A DNA stretch of 64,000 bases, taken from contig NZ_VKKH01000008.1 of NCBI RefSeq assembly GCF_007197995.1, positions 202,911-266,910 on the forward strand, written 5' to 3'. The stretch comes from Aliiglaciecola sp. M165. Lineage in GTDB: Bacteria; Pseudomonadota; Gammaproteobacteria; Enterobacterales; Alteromonadaceae. Each line of letters starts with the position of its first letter. Positions within the stretch are counted from its first letter, which is position 1. Both the position numbers and the translations under genes were made by a program. The notes beneath the pieces are model-generated. The model saw only the letters and a program-made list of their open reading frames with translations. It did not search any database and was not told the DNA's origin. Positions 54,995-63,727 of the stretch are shown here, piece by piece.

Positions 54995-55226
54995 TAACCC
55001 CAATCCCGGATAAGCAACGCCTGTAAGCACCGCTATTTATCCCCCTATCTTGGTTGTTCATTATGCGTTTAGAGCGACTAGACAACATAATTCTCGCCTT
55101 GATAAGGGAATAAATCACGGCACTTACCTTTTAACAACCAGTATCAAAGTGACGGTAGCTTCTATGTCATTGAAAAAGCTATAAAAACTAAACTATTCCG
55201 ACATTTCTTATCCAGAATTGGGGTTA
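54995..55226. mobile_element. 232-base foldback MITE, copy 2
   Basis: Same length and nearly the same sequence as copy 1 at 35254-35485. Terminal inverted repeats TAACCCCAAT...ATTGGGGTTA match at 18 of 20 bases. Internal arms 55023-55049 and 55101-55127 pair at 21 of 27 positions, and ATTATG/CATAAT pair inside them, so the element is one long foldback. Flanking TA at both ends fits TA-target insertion. It begins four bases after the truB stop and ends seven bases before the stop of the opposing M28 peptidase gene. Confidence 0.85.
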
Positions 55227-55233
55227 AATACGT

Positions 55234-57561
55234 TTAGTCTATGCGCTGGCTTATGATTGTTGCATCGGTATAGCGAAACGGCGTAAGCATTATGTGCTCA
55301 GGCCTGGGTTTAAATTCAGGTAGTTGGCGAGTTAAGTCAAACGCTGTTTCAATCAAGCGAAATTCAGGTTGTTTATCACTTCGATAGGTCATGCTAATCG
55401 AGATGGGCTGCATTTTTGTCACGACATAGCGAAGCACAAATCCCGGCCTTTGTTGTCTATTGGTCCTTTTAAACTCCTTTCCCTGCAAAGACATCAAATC
55501 AACAGTAATCGCCTCAGAGCTACTTAATTGAACGAAATTGAGAGACCTTTTTGGCGTGATTTCGAGTGACAAAGTCATGCTACCATCTTCATTAAGCTTA
55601 CTTTTAGAAAAGAAGCTGGCACTTTGCAGATTGAGCGGTAAGGTATCCTTAGCGAAAGTTGGATGCCGCCATGGTGTAATAGGGTAAACATCGCGCAAAC
55701 CGGATATGTCAGTATCATTTTGTGTAAAAAACTGCTGATTAAAGCTATCTAAATGTTTGTCGTAGGAGAAAAGAAAAGCGCGACTTTGTTCGGCATCAAA
55801 CAGGTAGTTGACACCACTAGGTTTTTTCTGGTCGACATTATATTGTGCGTGCAAACCCACACCAATAAGGCTTATCAAAGCACCTGCAGTCATAAATAGT
55901 TGAATACTGCGCACCCCTTTTAATAAAAATATGAGCGGCAAAAATGTCATGAGCACTAATACGCTCAAAACGGTAGCGATGCTTAAACTGCTCAGACCCA
56001 GTCCAATAACAAAGACGGGGATCTGTGGGGTGATTAGGACCAGGCCAGGAATGGACAACAAACAGATCAAAATGGCTTTGTAATTGGCGCTTAAGTCCTG
56101 ATTTGTTATCAGCCACAGTATCAGCAATGAACTTATCGCAATGACAATAAAAAAGCCTGCACCTGTTAAATACACGGCAATCAGCAAGTTAATTAATAAC
56201 CAAAATAATACGATTCCTGAATACCATTCGGCTGCGCGCATTTGTGCGTATTTGGTGGTGATCCAGCTATAAAACCAAGCACTCGAGCTCATTGCCAGCA
56301 ATATTCCAAAAGCAATAATATAGTGACCGCTATAGGTAAAGCCTTGCCGAATATCAGCAAACTGAGGAAACCACCAAACTAGAAACCGCCAGCCAGCCCA
56401 GCCTACTATGACTGCTAAGGTGATGCATACGATTACGGGAATTATCCCAAGAAATAAATGCTTAAGGGATAATTGATTGTTTTTTGCCCGCCAACCCACC
56501 ATCCCCAAAAAGGCGATTAGGGCAAGAAGTGCCATTGGCAGCACCCAGGAAAAGGGGTAATCGATGATCCCCAGATTAGCAAAATTTACATATACATAAT
56601 CAGTGTTCGAATCGAGGGTGGTTAAATCAGCCGAAGCAAAGTGTGGCACTAGGGCTGTAATATAGTCGATTTGATGATTGAAGCTACTTGGATCTAGCCT
56701 GGCTGCGGTGTCCTGAGCGGTATGATAGTCAAAGTGGTCATCGATAAATGCGAAATTGAAGCCATTGATATCACCTTGCTCTCTAAAAATGGTTAGGTCT
56801 GTATCGTTGGGGAGCATTTTGTATATGCTATACATAAGCGAGTTTGCCGCAGGATGTTTTATTCCTGCTTGTGCAAAGGCATCAATCAGAGTTTGGTTAC
56901 CGCCATTGGTTTCGAGAAGCGTGTAACTTGCACCACCCGAACCCCGGGCTTCAAAATTTAGCACTAAATCAATGTTTTTGGCATAGCGGTGCTCAGCGAC
57001 AAAGGCCTCTGCGCCTAATAGTCCTTGTTCTTCTGCATCAGTTATCACCACGTATATATCATTTGAGTGTTCTAAACCACTTTCAATTAATGTTCTCATC
57101 GTTTCGATAATAACCACGACACCACTACCTGCATCGCTGGCACCGTAAGAGGAATAGGTGGAAGAATCATAGTGTGACATAAGGGCCAACCCATTAGGGT
57201 TAGTATTTGCCACTGTGGCAGGTTTTTTTGCAATGATATTTTCAACGTGGGAAGCGACAGGGTATTTTGAAGAAAGGGACAAGGTAGATTGCACTTCCAC
57301 TTGCAAGCCAAGTTCTTGCAAGGCACCAACAATATAGTTCCTGACCTTAGTGTGCTCTGCTGAGCCAGTATAATGAGGAGCCTTAGTAATGTTATTTAAG
57401 TGCGACCAAGCATTTTTAGTAGAGTAAGCGGCACTGCCAATTGAAAAATGCTCTTCATCACTAGGGAGCTGAGCTTGCCACGCCCATAAAATCGTTGCCA
57501 ATAAGGTTAACGTCACAAACAAACTAACTACACTGGACGCTAGCGGTTGAGATTTTGACAT
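55234..57561 (-). CDS. M28-family membrane metallopeptidase
   Basis: A 775-residue protein. A signal anchor (SSVVSLFVTLTLLATILWAW) precedes an M28 aminopeptidase domain: zinc ligands His130 (MSHYDS) and Asp143 (GASDAGSG), catalytic Glu/ligand Glu177-178 (TDAEEQG), with a further Asp/His in NFEARGSGG and DDHFDYHTAQD. About residues 330-580 hold eight or so transmembrane helices and a C-terminal periplasmic beta domain follows. This layout is that of ER/vacuolar M28 proteases (Fxna/Pff1) and their bacterial relatives. It acts on peptides outside the cytoplasm. Its strand is opposite to truB and rpsO, between which it lies; this looks like a later insertion. Confidence 0.87.
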   Translation of the reverse strand: MSKSQPLASSVVSLFVTLTLLATILWAWQAQLPSDEEHFSIGSAAYSTKNAWSHLNNITKAPHYTGSAEHTKVRNYIVGALQELGLQVEVQSTLSLSSKYPVASHVENIIAKKPATVANTNPNGLALMSHYDSSTYSSYGASDAGSGVVVIIETMRTLIESGLEHSNDIYVVITDAEEQGLLGAEAFVAEHRYAKNIDLVLNFEARGSGGASYTLLETNGGNQTLIDAFAQAGIKHPAANSLMYSIYKMLPNDTDLTIFREQGDINGFNFAFIDDHFDYHTAQDTAARLDPSSFNHQIDYITALVPHFASADLTTLDSNTDYVYVNFANLGIIDYPFSWVLPMALLALIAFLGMVGWRAKNNQLSLKHLFLGIIPVIVCITLAVIVGWAGWRFLVWWFPQFADIRQGFTYSGHYIIAFGILLAMSSSAWFYSWITTKYAQMRAAEWYSGIVLFWLLINLLIAVYLTGAGFFIVIAISSLLILWLITNQDLSANYKAILICLLSIPGLVLITPQIPVFVIGLGLSSLSIATVLSVLVLMTFLPLIFLLKGVRSIQLFMTAGALISLIGVGLHAQYNVDQKKPSGVNYLFDAEQSRAFLFSYDKHLDSFNQQFFTQNDTDISGLRDVYPITPWRHPTFAKDTLPLNLQSASFFSKSKLNEDGSMTLSLEITPKRSLNFVQLSSSEAITVDLMSLQGKEFKRTNRQQRPGFVLRYVVTKMQPISISMTYRSDKQPEFRLIETAFDLTRQLPEFKPRPEHIMLTPFRYTDATIISQRID

Positions 57562-57689
57562 GGCATGAACTCAGTTATTTTTCTTTCAGCTTATCGTAAA
57601 ATCAAAAACTTACCAGTACACCCTAAAAGCGGAGTCTCAAAAGCCTCGATTAAAAACCTTGGTGGAAGCGAATTAATCGCGATAAAACC

Positions 57690-57717
57690 TTGTATTCCCT
57701 TGTCTCATCGCTATAAT
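57690..57717 (+). promoter_or_regulatory. Promoter of rpsO
   Basis: -35-like TTGTAT at 57690-57695, 16-base spacer, perfect -10 TATAAT at 57712-57717. The start near 57724 gives a leader of about 55-60 bases before the rpsO ATG. Confidence 0.7.
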
Positions 57718-57781
57718 ACGCGCTCTTTTTGGCTCAGCTGAATTAGTGATCGGCGAGTCTTCACTCAATTTGGAGAATATT

Positions 57782-58051
57782 ATGTCACTAACTACTCAAG
57801 AAACTGCGACTATCATCGCTGATTACGGCGTAAAAGAAGGCGACACAGGTTCACCTGAAGTACAAGTTGCTTTGCTTACGCACAACATCAACAAGTTGCA
57901 AGGTCACTTTGCTGACCACAAAAAAGATCACCATTCACGTCGTGGTCTACTTCGCATGGTTAGCCAGCGTCGTAAACTTCTTGATTACCTAAAAGGTAAA
58001 AACGTAGAACGTTATCAAGATCTTATCAAGCGTCTAGGTCTACGTCGTTAA
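57782..58051 (+). CDS. rpsO: 30S ribosomal protein S15
   Basis: An 89-residue S15, the usual length: [16 protein letters not shown], then [21 protein letters not shown] and [22 protein letters not shown]. It binds the 16S central domain early in assembly. I start it at the ATG at 57782 with TTTGGAGA upstream; a longer open frame from 57746 adds 12 residues not in the family. It has its own promoter and terminator, consistent with its separation from truB. The leader probably contains the translational operator that S15 itself binds in other bacteria, but I cannot trace a pseudoknot with certainty. The usual partner pnp does not follow. Confidence 0.97.
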   Translation: MSLTTQETATIIADYGVKEGDTGSPEVQVALLTHNINKLQGHFADHKKDHHSRRGLLRMVSQRRKLLDYLKGKNVERYQDLIKRLGLRR

Positions 58052-58079
58052 TTCGACAACCAACACGGTTGAAACCATG

Positions 58080-58107
58080 AAAAAGGCGCTTATCTAGCGC
58101 CTTTTTT
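58080..58107 (+). terminator. Terminator of rpsO
   Basis: AAAAGGCGCT, loop TATCT, AGCGCCTTTTTT, 29 bases after the stop. It also lies behind the convergent GFA gene that ends at 58121. Confidence 0.88.
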
Positions 58108-58120
58108 GATCATTGTGACC

Positions 58121-58528
58121 TCACTTTCGGCTTGGTTCAAAGCGCTCATATCTTGGGAGGGTTGCGTCCATATCCTCCCAATCAGCTTTAGATGAAACGA
58201 AATTGTGAGACTTTGGTCGAGCATCAATAGTTGAATCTATACAACCTAACCTGATCCTAATTCGTGTTGTGTCGGCATCATTAGAACTAAATATTGGTGA
58301 GCCGCAATTTTCGCAAAAATGGCGTAACCGACCCGGTTTGAAACTGAATGTTTTAAGTGAATCACTACCTTTGGTTATTTGAAAGTCCTCAGTATTTACA
58401 AATCCATTGGTGGCGTACGCGGTGCCGCTGTTCTTTCTGCAAAGTGAGCAGTGGCAATGGATAATGTCGGTTATTTGCCCTTGAATCTGAATTGTGACCG
58501 CGCCACATAAACAGCTACCTTTTATCAT
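58121..58528 (-). CDS. GFA-family (glutathione-dependent formaldehyde-activating-like) protein
   Basis: A 135-residue zinc protein of the GFA/CENP-V fold. Zinc-binding cysteines are seen in GSCLCGAV, HCHCSLCRK and FCENCGSPIF, in the spacing of that family. Members include glutathione-dependent formaldehyde-activating enzyme but most have unknown substrates, so the name should not be taken as a reaction. Start at the ATG at 58528. The gene lies 49 bases behind the last gene of the ABC exporter operon on the same strand and may be the last member of that transcript. Confidence 0.85.
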   Translation of the reverse strand: MIKGSCLCGAVTIQIQGQITDIIHCHCSLCRKNSGTAYATNGFVNTEDFQITKGSDSLKTFSFKPGRLRHFCENCGSPIFSSNDADTTRIRIRLGCIDSTIDARPKSHNFVSSKADWEDMDATLPRYERFEPSRK

Positions 58529-58577
58529 TAATTATCCTTATGTAAAATTTGTCGTTCCGGAATCAGGGAGGAAAAGT

Positions 58578-58892
58578 TTAAGATTCTCGTTGTCTAAAAA
58601 ACTCTTCACGTTCTTGTTCGTTAAGAATGCCCACAAAAGGTGAATGACGTCGCAATTTATTCATCATTTCGCTGTCTTCACATAACTGTTTAATTAAACT
58701 AGGCATATCGTTTTTCATTTCGATTAGCCCCCACCAATTCAGATACACACTGCGGTAAACCATTCCCGCGGCAAAACGTTGTTCCAGTTTTTCTGCAGCA
58801 AGGTCAACTAAATGCGGTTCAGCGGCTAACTTCTCTGCTATGCGTTTGTGAATAGCCAGTAAGTTGGCATCAACTATAGGGTTACTTTTCAT
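58578..58892 (-). CDS. Small helical protein of unknown function
   Basis: A 104-residue, mainly helical soluble protein: LLAIHKRIAEKLAAEPHLVDLAAEKLEQRFAAG, then WWGLIEMKND and RRHSPFVGILNEQEREEFFRQRES. I do not recognise the family with certainty. Its start overlaps the end of the DUF3820 gene by 11 bases, so it is translated with it. In position it is the third gene after the ABC exporter. Some proteins of this size in other genomes accompany toxin-antitoxin or repair loci, but nothing in this sequence shows that. Confidence 0.7.
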   Translation of the reverse strand: MKSNPIVDANLLAIHKRIAEKLAAEPHLVDLAAEKLEQRFAAGMVYRSVYLNWWGLIEMKNDMPSLIKQLCEDSEMMNKLRRHSPFVGILNEQEREEFFRQRES

Positions 58893-59103
58893 TGCTCTCT
58901 AACAACGGTTTCAAAAGGGGTTCGAGGCCGTTCAATTTAACTTCGTACATCAATGCTAATTGTTCACCGAGTTTACCAGGCGGAAACCCTTTTTGATGAA
59001 ACCAGACTAAATAGGGTTCAGGTAGATTGAGCAATGGTCGGCCGGCATATTTTCCAAATGGCATGATTTGGTTAATTGCACGTTTTAATTCATCTGGTTC
59101 CAT
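58882..59103 (-). CDS. DUF3820-family protein
   Basis: A 73-residue protein carrying the DUF3820 signature MPFGKYAGRPLLNLPEPYLVWFHQKGFPPGKLGEQL, read in pieces; the family is small and of unknown function, sometimes linked by others to quorum-sensing-regulated virulence factors. Its start overlaps the end of the ABC exporter gene by 14 bases, and the next gene overlaps it, so the three form one tightly coupled operon. Confidence 0.85.
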   Translation of the reverse strand: MEPDELKRAINQIMPFGKYAGRPLLNLPEPYLVWFHQKGFPPGKLGEQLALMYEVKLNGLEPLLKPLLESNEK

Positions 59104-60925
59104 GCTCTGTCACGTCTAGCTGCTTGTTTGAATCTTCGGGATTATGTTTGTTTTGTTGCGTGTTCCACAGCGAAGTGTAGGCCCCATTTTTTGCGATCAG
59201 TTGATCATGTGAGCCCTGTTCAATAACCCTTCCTCCATCCATAACCACAATTCGATCGGCATCTACGATAGTTGATAAACGGTGGGCAATCACCAGACTT
59301 GTGTGGCCTTGCGAAATCTCGGCTAGCGCATCAAGAATAGCTTTCTCAGACTGGCTATCCAGTGAGGAGGTGGCTTCATCGAAGACTAAAATAGGGGGGC
59401 GCTTTAAAATTGTTCGTGCGATGGCGACACGTTGTTTTTCTCCACCGGAAAGTTTAAGTCCCCGTTCACCAACTTGAGTGTCGGTGCCGTCCGGTAAACT
59501 GTTTATGAAGTTACGTAAATGCGCCAGATCAATTGCCTGATTCACCTCATTATCGCTTGCTTCAGGGTTACCATATCTGACGTTTTCGAAAATACTGTCA
59601 TTAAATAAAACCGTATCCTGAGGAACAATGCCAATCGCTTTTCGCAATGAGTGCTGAGAAACATGCTGAACGTTTTGACCATCAATGCATATCTCACCCT
59701 GTACCGAATCATAGAACCGAAACAACAATTTCACGATGGTTGATTTGCCCGCACCACTTTCTCCTACCACTGCAACTTTCTCTCCCGAAGCAATATTAAA
59801 ACTTAGGCCAGAAAGGATAGGGCGATCTTGGCGATAATGGAATCCGACATTTTTAAATTCAATTTCACCTTTGGTAACCTTGAGATCAGCAGCATTTTTT
59901 TGATCGGCTATTTTTGGCGCTTTACCTAACAGGCCAAATAGATTTTCGATATTTGCTAATGAACCCCGTATTTCCCGATAAACAAAGCCTAAGAAGTTAA
60001 GAGGCATAAATATTTGCATGGTAAAGGCGTTGATCAATACAAAATCACCTATGGTCATGTTGCCTTGCGCAACACCATAAGCGGCTAAACCCATCATGGA
60101 CGTCATGGCTGTTGCAATAATTAAAGCCTGGCCCGCGTTAAGTGCAAATAACGACAATCGGTTTTTACGTCGGGCGCTTTCCCATCCAGCTAAATCTGAA
60201 TCATATCGGTTGGCTTCGTAGTGCTCGTTATTAAAATATTTTACCGTTTCATAATTTAGCAGGCTGTCGATTGCGCGGGAATTGGTGTTTGAATCCGCCA
60301 AATTAACTTCTCTAACATATTTAGTTCGCCAGTCAGTAGCCTTTACTGAAAAGCTCACATAAATGATCACAGCACTTAAGATAATTGCAGCAAAACTCAG
60401 CCCGTAGTTGTAAAACAGCAGGCCAACAACCATTAGTATCTCAATAAGTGTTGGACCGATATTGAACACCATAAAACGCATCAAAAAACTGATGCCACTG
60501 GTGCCTCGTTCAATATCACGAGACAAACCACCGGTTTGACGGTTCAAATGAAAATCCAGATCCAGTTTGTGCAAGTGTTCAAAAACCTTAAGCCCGACTC
60601 GGCGCATCGCACGCTCAGTGACACGGCCAAACAAGGTATCGCGGATCTCCCCCAATAGAACATTGGCTAACCGCAATGCGCCGTAAGCAATAATGAGTGC
60701 TACTGGCACTACCAGTATTTTTTCCGCCGTTGTATTGAGGTTTAAATTATCGACCGTGTGTTTGAGTACAAAGGGCAGGCCAACACTAGCGACCTTTGCG
60801 GCAATCAGGCATAGAAAAGCCAAAAATACACGCTGTTTAAATTCGACTAAAAACGGCCATAATTGCTTAAATACACGCCAGTTGAGAGGCGTATTAGGGT
60901 CTACGGGAATTCGTTTAGAGCGCAT
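59090..60925 (-). CDS. ABC exporter, Atm1/HMT1-like half transporter
   Basis: A 611-residue fused permease-ATPase. Six transmembrane helices lie within residues 30-320 (LWPFLVEFKQRVFLAFLCLIAA onward) and the ATPase follows: Walker A GESGAGKST, signature LSGGEKQRVAIARTILK, Walker B ILVFDEATSSLD and the H-loop AHRLSTI. The permease has the Atm1/ABCB7-type motif pattern (GGLSRDIERGTSGISFLMRFMVFNIGPTLIEI), so export of a glutathione-related sulphur compound, heavy metal or similar is the likeliest role by family. Start at the ATG at 60925. First gene of the exporter-DUF3820-helical protein operon. Confidence 0.92.
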   Translation of the reverse strand: MRSKRIPVDPNTPLNWRVFKQLWPFLVEFKQRVFLAFLCLIAAKVASVGLPFVLKHTVDNLNLNTTAEKILVVPVALIIAYGALRLANVLLGEIRDTLFGRVTERAMRRVGLKVFEHLHKLDLDFHLNRQTGGLSRDIERGTSGISFLMRFMVFNIGPTLIEILMVVGLLFYNYGLSFAAIILSAVIIYVSFSVKATDWRTKYVREVNLADSNTNSRAIDSLLNYETVKYFNNEHYEANRYDSDLAGWESARRKNRLSLFALNAGQALIIATAMTSMMGLAAYGVAQGNMTIGDFVLINAFTMQIFMPLNFLGFVYREIRGSLANIENLFGLLGKAPKIADQKNAADLKVTKGEIEFKNVGFHYRQDRPILSGLSFNIASGEKVAVVGESGAGKSTIVKLLFRFYDSVQGEICIDGQNVQHVSQHSLRKAIGIVPQDTVLFNDSIFENVRYGNPEASDNEVNQAIDLAHLRNFINSLPDGTDTQVGERGLKLSGGEKQRVAIARTILKRPPILVFDEATSSLDSQSEKAILDALAEISQGHTSLVIAHRLSTIVDADRIVVMDGGRVIEQGSHDQLIAKNGAYTSLWNTQQNKHNPEDSNKQLDVTEHGTR

Positions 60926-61000
60926 ACCATAAAGTATTGAAATGCAGGTCGCAAAAGTTTAACAGGAATTTGGATTTATATCTGTAGGCTATTTTATCGC

Positions 61001-62623
61001 TTAAACGGTTTCTTGCAGCATTTCTCTGACTTTGTGATAGCGTTCAAATTGCTCATCATTTAAATCACTGTTTTCGATTATTTTAATGCAGCTTTTTATT
61101 AATTTACGCAAATTACCGTCTTCTAAGTCGGAGTTTTCATTCATTGCAATCGCTTGCAGTAAGTTTAGCGCAATAGAAATATTTTTAGGCATCACCGTAA
61201 ATGCTTGCCTAAACACGCGCAATGCATCGTCAAGATCGCCGCGTTTATAGTAGGCTACAGCCGAATTGTTCAACTCTCTAGGGGTTTGTTTTATAGTCAA
61301 TCGTTCTTGTTTTTCTTGCTTCACATAATGCAAGAACAAGCTGCCTTGAGATTCATCTTTTTTACAGCGGTTTTCGATAACATCGAGTATTTTACTGGAT
61401 TTCTCATACAAACCCAGTTCATGAAAGGCTTTTGCTTTGTCTAGCAGCGCATCCATAGACTCGGTATCCCAATTCTCTTCTGCTAGCTGATCTAATAATG
61501 CCTTAGCGTTCTCTTTTTCATCTTGTAAATACAATAGGCGTGCATCGATAACTTTGATCTGGTCATGCAGCTCAGCTTTTGGAAAAGCTGCTTTGAATTG
61601 TTTAACGTATTCATTGGCTTGTTTGAGAAGTTTGTAGGTTTCGCTCTCGTCTGCGGTCATAGCAAAGTCGATGCCCGCCCGCGCGACATTAAGATAGTTC
61701 TCGGGTTTGTCGTGAATGGAATCCTTGGCAAATCTAACAATTTTTTTCGCCGCCTCAAATTGGGTTTCGTAATCATGAGTAATGCGTGACAAATCTAACG
61801 CAGTTTTATGTCGTCGGATGTTGCGAGGAGAAATTTCGGTCGCCATGACAACACATTCTAATGCCGCGTCGAAGTCTTTTTGTTTTATTTGTAATGCAGA
61901 GAGCAAATCATAGGCGGCCAATTGTGAGTCGGACTTAAACGCGAGCTCTAAAACGAGTTTTTCTGCTTCCTCATCATCGTTCAAATAGATAAAGGCGTTA
62001 ACCAGCCCAAGCTGTGCCCAAGTAAACGGCTGAACATGAATAATGGCTTCATAAAACTCTTTGGCTTGCTCGTGATGACCACATGCCAATAATAATTCGC
62101 CTTTGGTTTTTAGTGCTAGGGGGAAAAACTCGGAATTCTTTGGGTCAGCAAGAAATAATTCTACTTCTGCTAGTGCTTTATTGAGCTGTCCACGGCCCAT
62201 ATAGCGATAGATTTTTTTCAGTGCGCGTTTGCGTAAAAGGACTTTTGTTAGCCGTTTATCTAGATCGTTTACCGTGAATGGCTTAGCGAGGAAGTCGTCA
62301 GGTTGAAGCTCGACAATACTGTGCACTAAATCAGAGGTGGTGTCGGCACTGATAAAAATGAATGCAGTACTGGGATCCAACTCGCCATTATGTTTAAGTT
62401 GATCATACAAATGGTAACCGTCATGATCTTTTTTCAAATTGTACGAGCAAATAATCAGGTCATACTGTTCGTGCCTAATTTGATTCATTGCATGTTGTGC
62501 TTTATCCACGTAGGTAATGTTGCTGAACCCCAATTCCTCTAATGAATACTTCATGTATCCTTTCGCAAGAACCTGGTCGTCAACAATTAAAACTTTCGTA
62601 TCTTTAGAGATTTGTGGATTCAT
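61001..62623 (-). CDS. TPR protein with degenerate receiver domain
   Basis: A 540-residue protein. Residues 8-125 are a response-regulator receiver fold: acidic pair Asp15/Asp16 in VLIVDDQ, switch Ser92 in ISAD, and conserved Lys114 in FLAKPF. The phosphoacceptor position is Ser60 (IICSYNL) instead of Asp; the codon at 62444-62446 reads TCG, so it is not a translation slip. The rest is at least nine TPR-like repeats (ALAEVELFLADPKN, HEQAKEFYEAIIHV, SAVAYYKRGDLDDALRVFRQA). Related receiver-TPR proteins in Vibrio and Shewanella usually have CDYNL at this point. Probably a phosphorylation-independent adaptor; no histidine kinase is near. Confidence 0.88.
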   Translation of the reverse strand: MNPQISKDTKVLIVDDQVLAKGYMKYSLEELGFSNITYVDKAQHAMNQIRHEQYDLIICSYNLKKDHDGYHLYDQLKHNGELDPSTAFIFISADTTSDLVHSIVELQPDDFLAKPFTVNDLDKRLTKVLLRKRALKKIYRYMGRGQLNKALAEVELFLADPKNSEFFPLALKTKGELLLACGHHEQAKEFYEAIIHVQPFTWAQLGLVNAFIYLNDDEEAEKLVLELAFKSDSQLAAYDLLSALQIKQKDFDAALECVVMATEISPRNIRRHKTALDLSRITHDYETQFEAAKKIVRFAKDSIHDKPENYLNVARAGIDFAMTADESETYKLLKQANEYVKQFKAAFPKAELHDQIKVIDARLLYLQDEKENAKALLDQLAEENWDTESMDALLDKAKAFHELGLYEKSSKILDVIENRCKKDESQGSLFLHYVKQEKQERLTIKQTPRELNNSAVAYYKRGDLDDALRVFRQAFTVMPKNISIALNLLQAIAMNENSDLEDGNLRKLIKSCIKIIENSDLNDEQFERYHKVREMLQETV

Positions 62624-62721
62624 AAGCCAATGATTTTACACGCATGTGATTAGGTTATCGTACTTCTGGGCCGATCTATAAGTGGTTTTTACGTTATTGA
62701 ATGAATAATTGTGTTTTTATT

Positions 62722-62863
62722 AGCGCGTGTTTATCTTTGTTGTATAACTTTGCAGCGAGTTGAGTGGTATTTGGGTAATGCATTGCGATTGTTATGTAGT
62801 TGTTCTACATGAATGAGCGATAAAGCAGAACAAACTTCATACAACAAAGATAAACACGCTCTA
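62722..62863. repeat. 142-base foldback element
   Basis: CGTGTTTATCTTTGTTGTAT at 62726-62745 is the exact complement of 62839-62858. The interior continues to fold, with ATGTAG..CTACAT at its centre. No coding potential. It lies about 50 bases upstream of the ThuA-domain gene and 100 bases upstream of the receiver-TPR gene. Probably a MITE-like element or a large regulatory hairpin. Confidence 0.75.
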
Positions 62864-62913
62864 GTTAGCTAATGTTACAAAATACTCAATACAAAACTTT
62901 TAGGTAGAAAAAT

Positions 62914-63690
62914 ATGAACGCTTTTCTTGCTCGGCTAATTATATTTTCTGTGTTTTTGGGCTATTCAAGTCTGACGCTTGCGAAGCAGTTTAATGTTCTC
63001 TTGTTTACCAAAACAGTTGGGTGGCACCACAAGTCGATTAATGCTGCCGTGTCAGCTTTTGAAGAAATGGCAGAAAATCATCATTTCGACTTGGACTGGC
63101 AAGAAGACGCCAATCTGATTAGTGATCAAAACCTAGCTCGTTTCGATGTAGTTGTTTTTTTGCAAACTACGGGTGACATACTAAATGCAAAACAACAAGA
63201 GGCGATGGAGAGATTTATTCGCTCTGGAAAAGGGTTTGTGGGAATACATAGTGCTGCAGATACCGAATACGATTGGCCATGGTATGGCAAAATGGTGGGG
63301 CACCGTTTTGTTATTCACCCGGTGATACAAACGGCTAAATTGAGTGTAATTAATCGTAGCTTTCCTGGACTAGAATACTTTCCCGATGAAGTATTGTGGA
63401 CAGATGAGTGGTATGAATACGGCCCAGCACTCAGTGATCACCTCACCTACATTATGTCAGTGGATGAGTCTAGCTATGACCCAAAAGCAGATTGGGGTAG
63501 GGTTAAAGGAGAGGGAATGGGGGAATTCCATCCTATAGCTTGGTATCAGGAGTACGACGGTGGAAGGGCGTTCTATACTGGCTTAGGCCACATGCCCGCA
63601 ACCTATGGAAATAAGAACTTTATTGAACATATTTTCGGAGGACTATATTGGGCGGCAACAGGCAAGGGGATGATAAATAACGAACCATAG
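62914..63690 (+). CDS. Secreted ThuA-domain (trehalose-utilisation-like) protein
   Basis: A 258-residue protein with a signal peptide (ARLIIFSVFLGYSSLTLAKQ). The ThuA fold, related to class I glutamine amidotransferases, covers residues 28-250: NVLLFTKTVGWHHKSI, VVVFLQTTGDILNAKQQEAMERF, GKGFVGIHSAADTEYDWPWYGKMVGHRF, and near the end GRAFYTGLGHMPATYGN. This is the usual pattern in secreted sugar-metabolism proteins of marine bacteria; the actual activity is unproven. RBS AGGTAGA before the ATG at 62914. The foldback element lies in its upstream region. It ends 37 bases before the tandem repeat array. Confidence 0.87.
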   Translation: MNAFLARLIIFSVFLGYSSLTLAKQFNVLLFTKTVGWHHKSINAAVSAFEEMAENHHFDLDWQEDANLISDQNLARFDVVVFLQTTGDILNAKQQEAMERFIRSGKGFVGIHSAADTEYDWPWYGKMVGHRFVIHPVIQTAKLSVINRSFPGLEYFPDEVLWTDEWYEYGPALSDHLTYIMSVDESSYDPKADWGRVKGEGMGEFHPIAWYQEYDGGRAFYTGLGHMPATYGNKNFIEHIFGGLYWAATGKGMINNEP

Positions 63691-63727
63691 GTAAGTATTG
63701 TTCAAAACATGATTCAGATTAGAAGTA

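Noticed and set aside
58578..59103. Toxin-antitoxin pair
   Set aside because: Two small overlapping genes suggest it, but one is DUF3820 and both are coupled to the ABC exporter; no toxin motif is visible.
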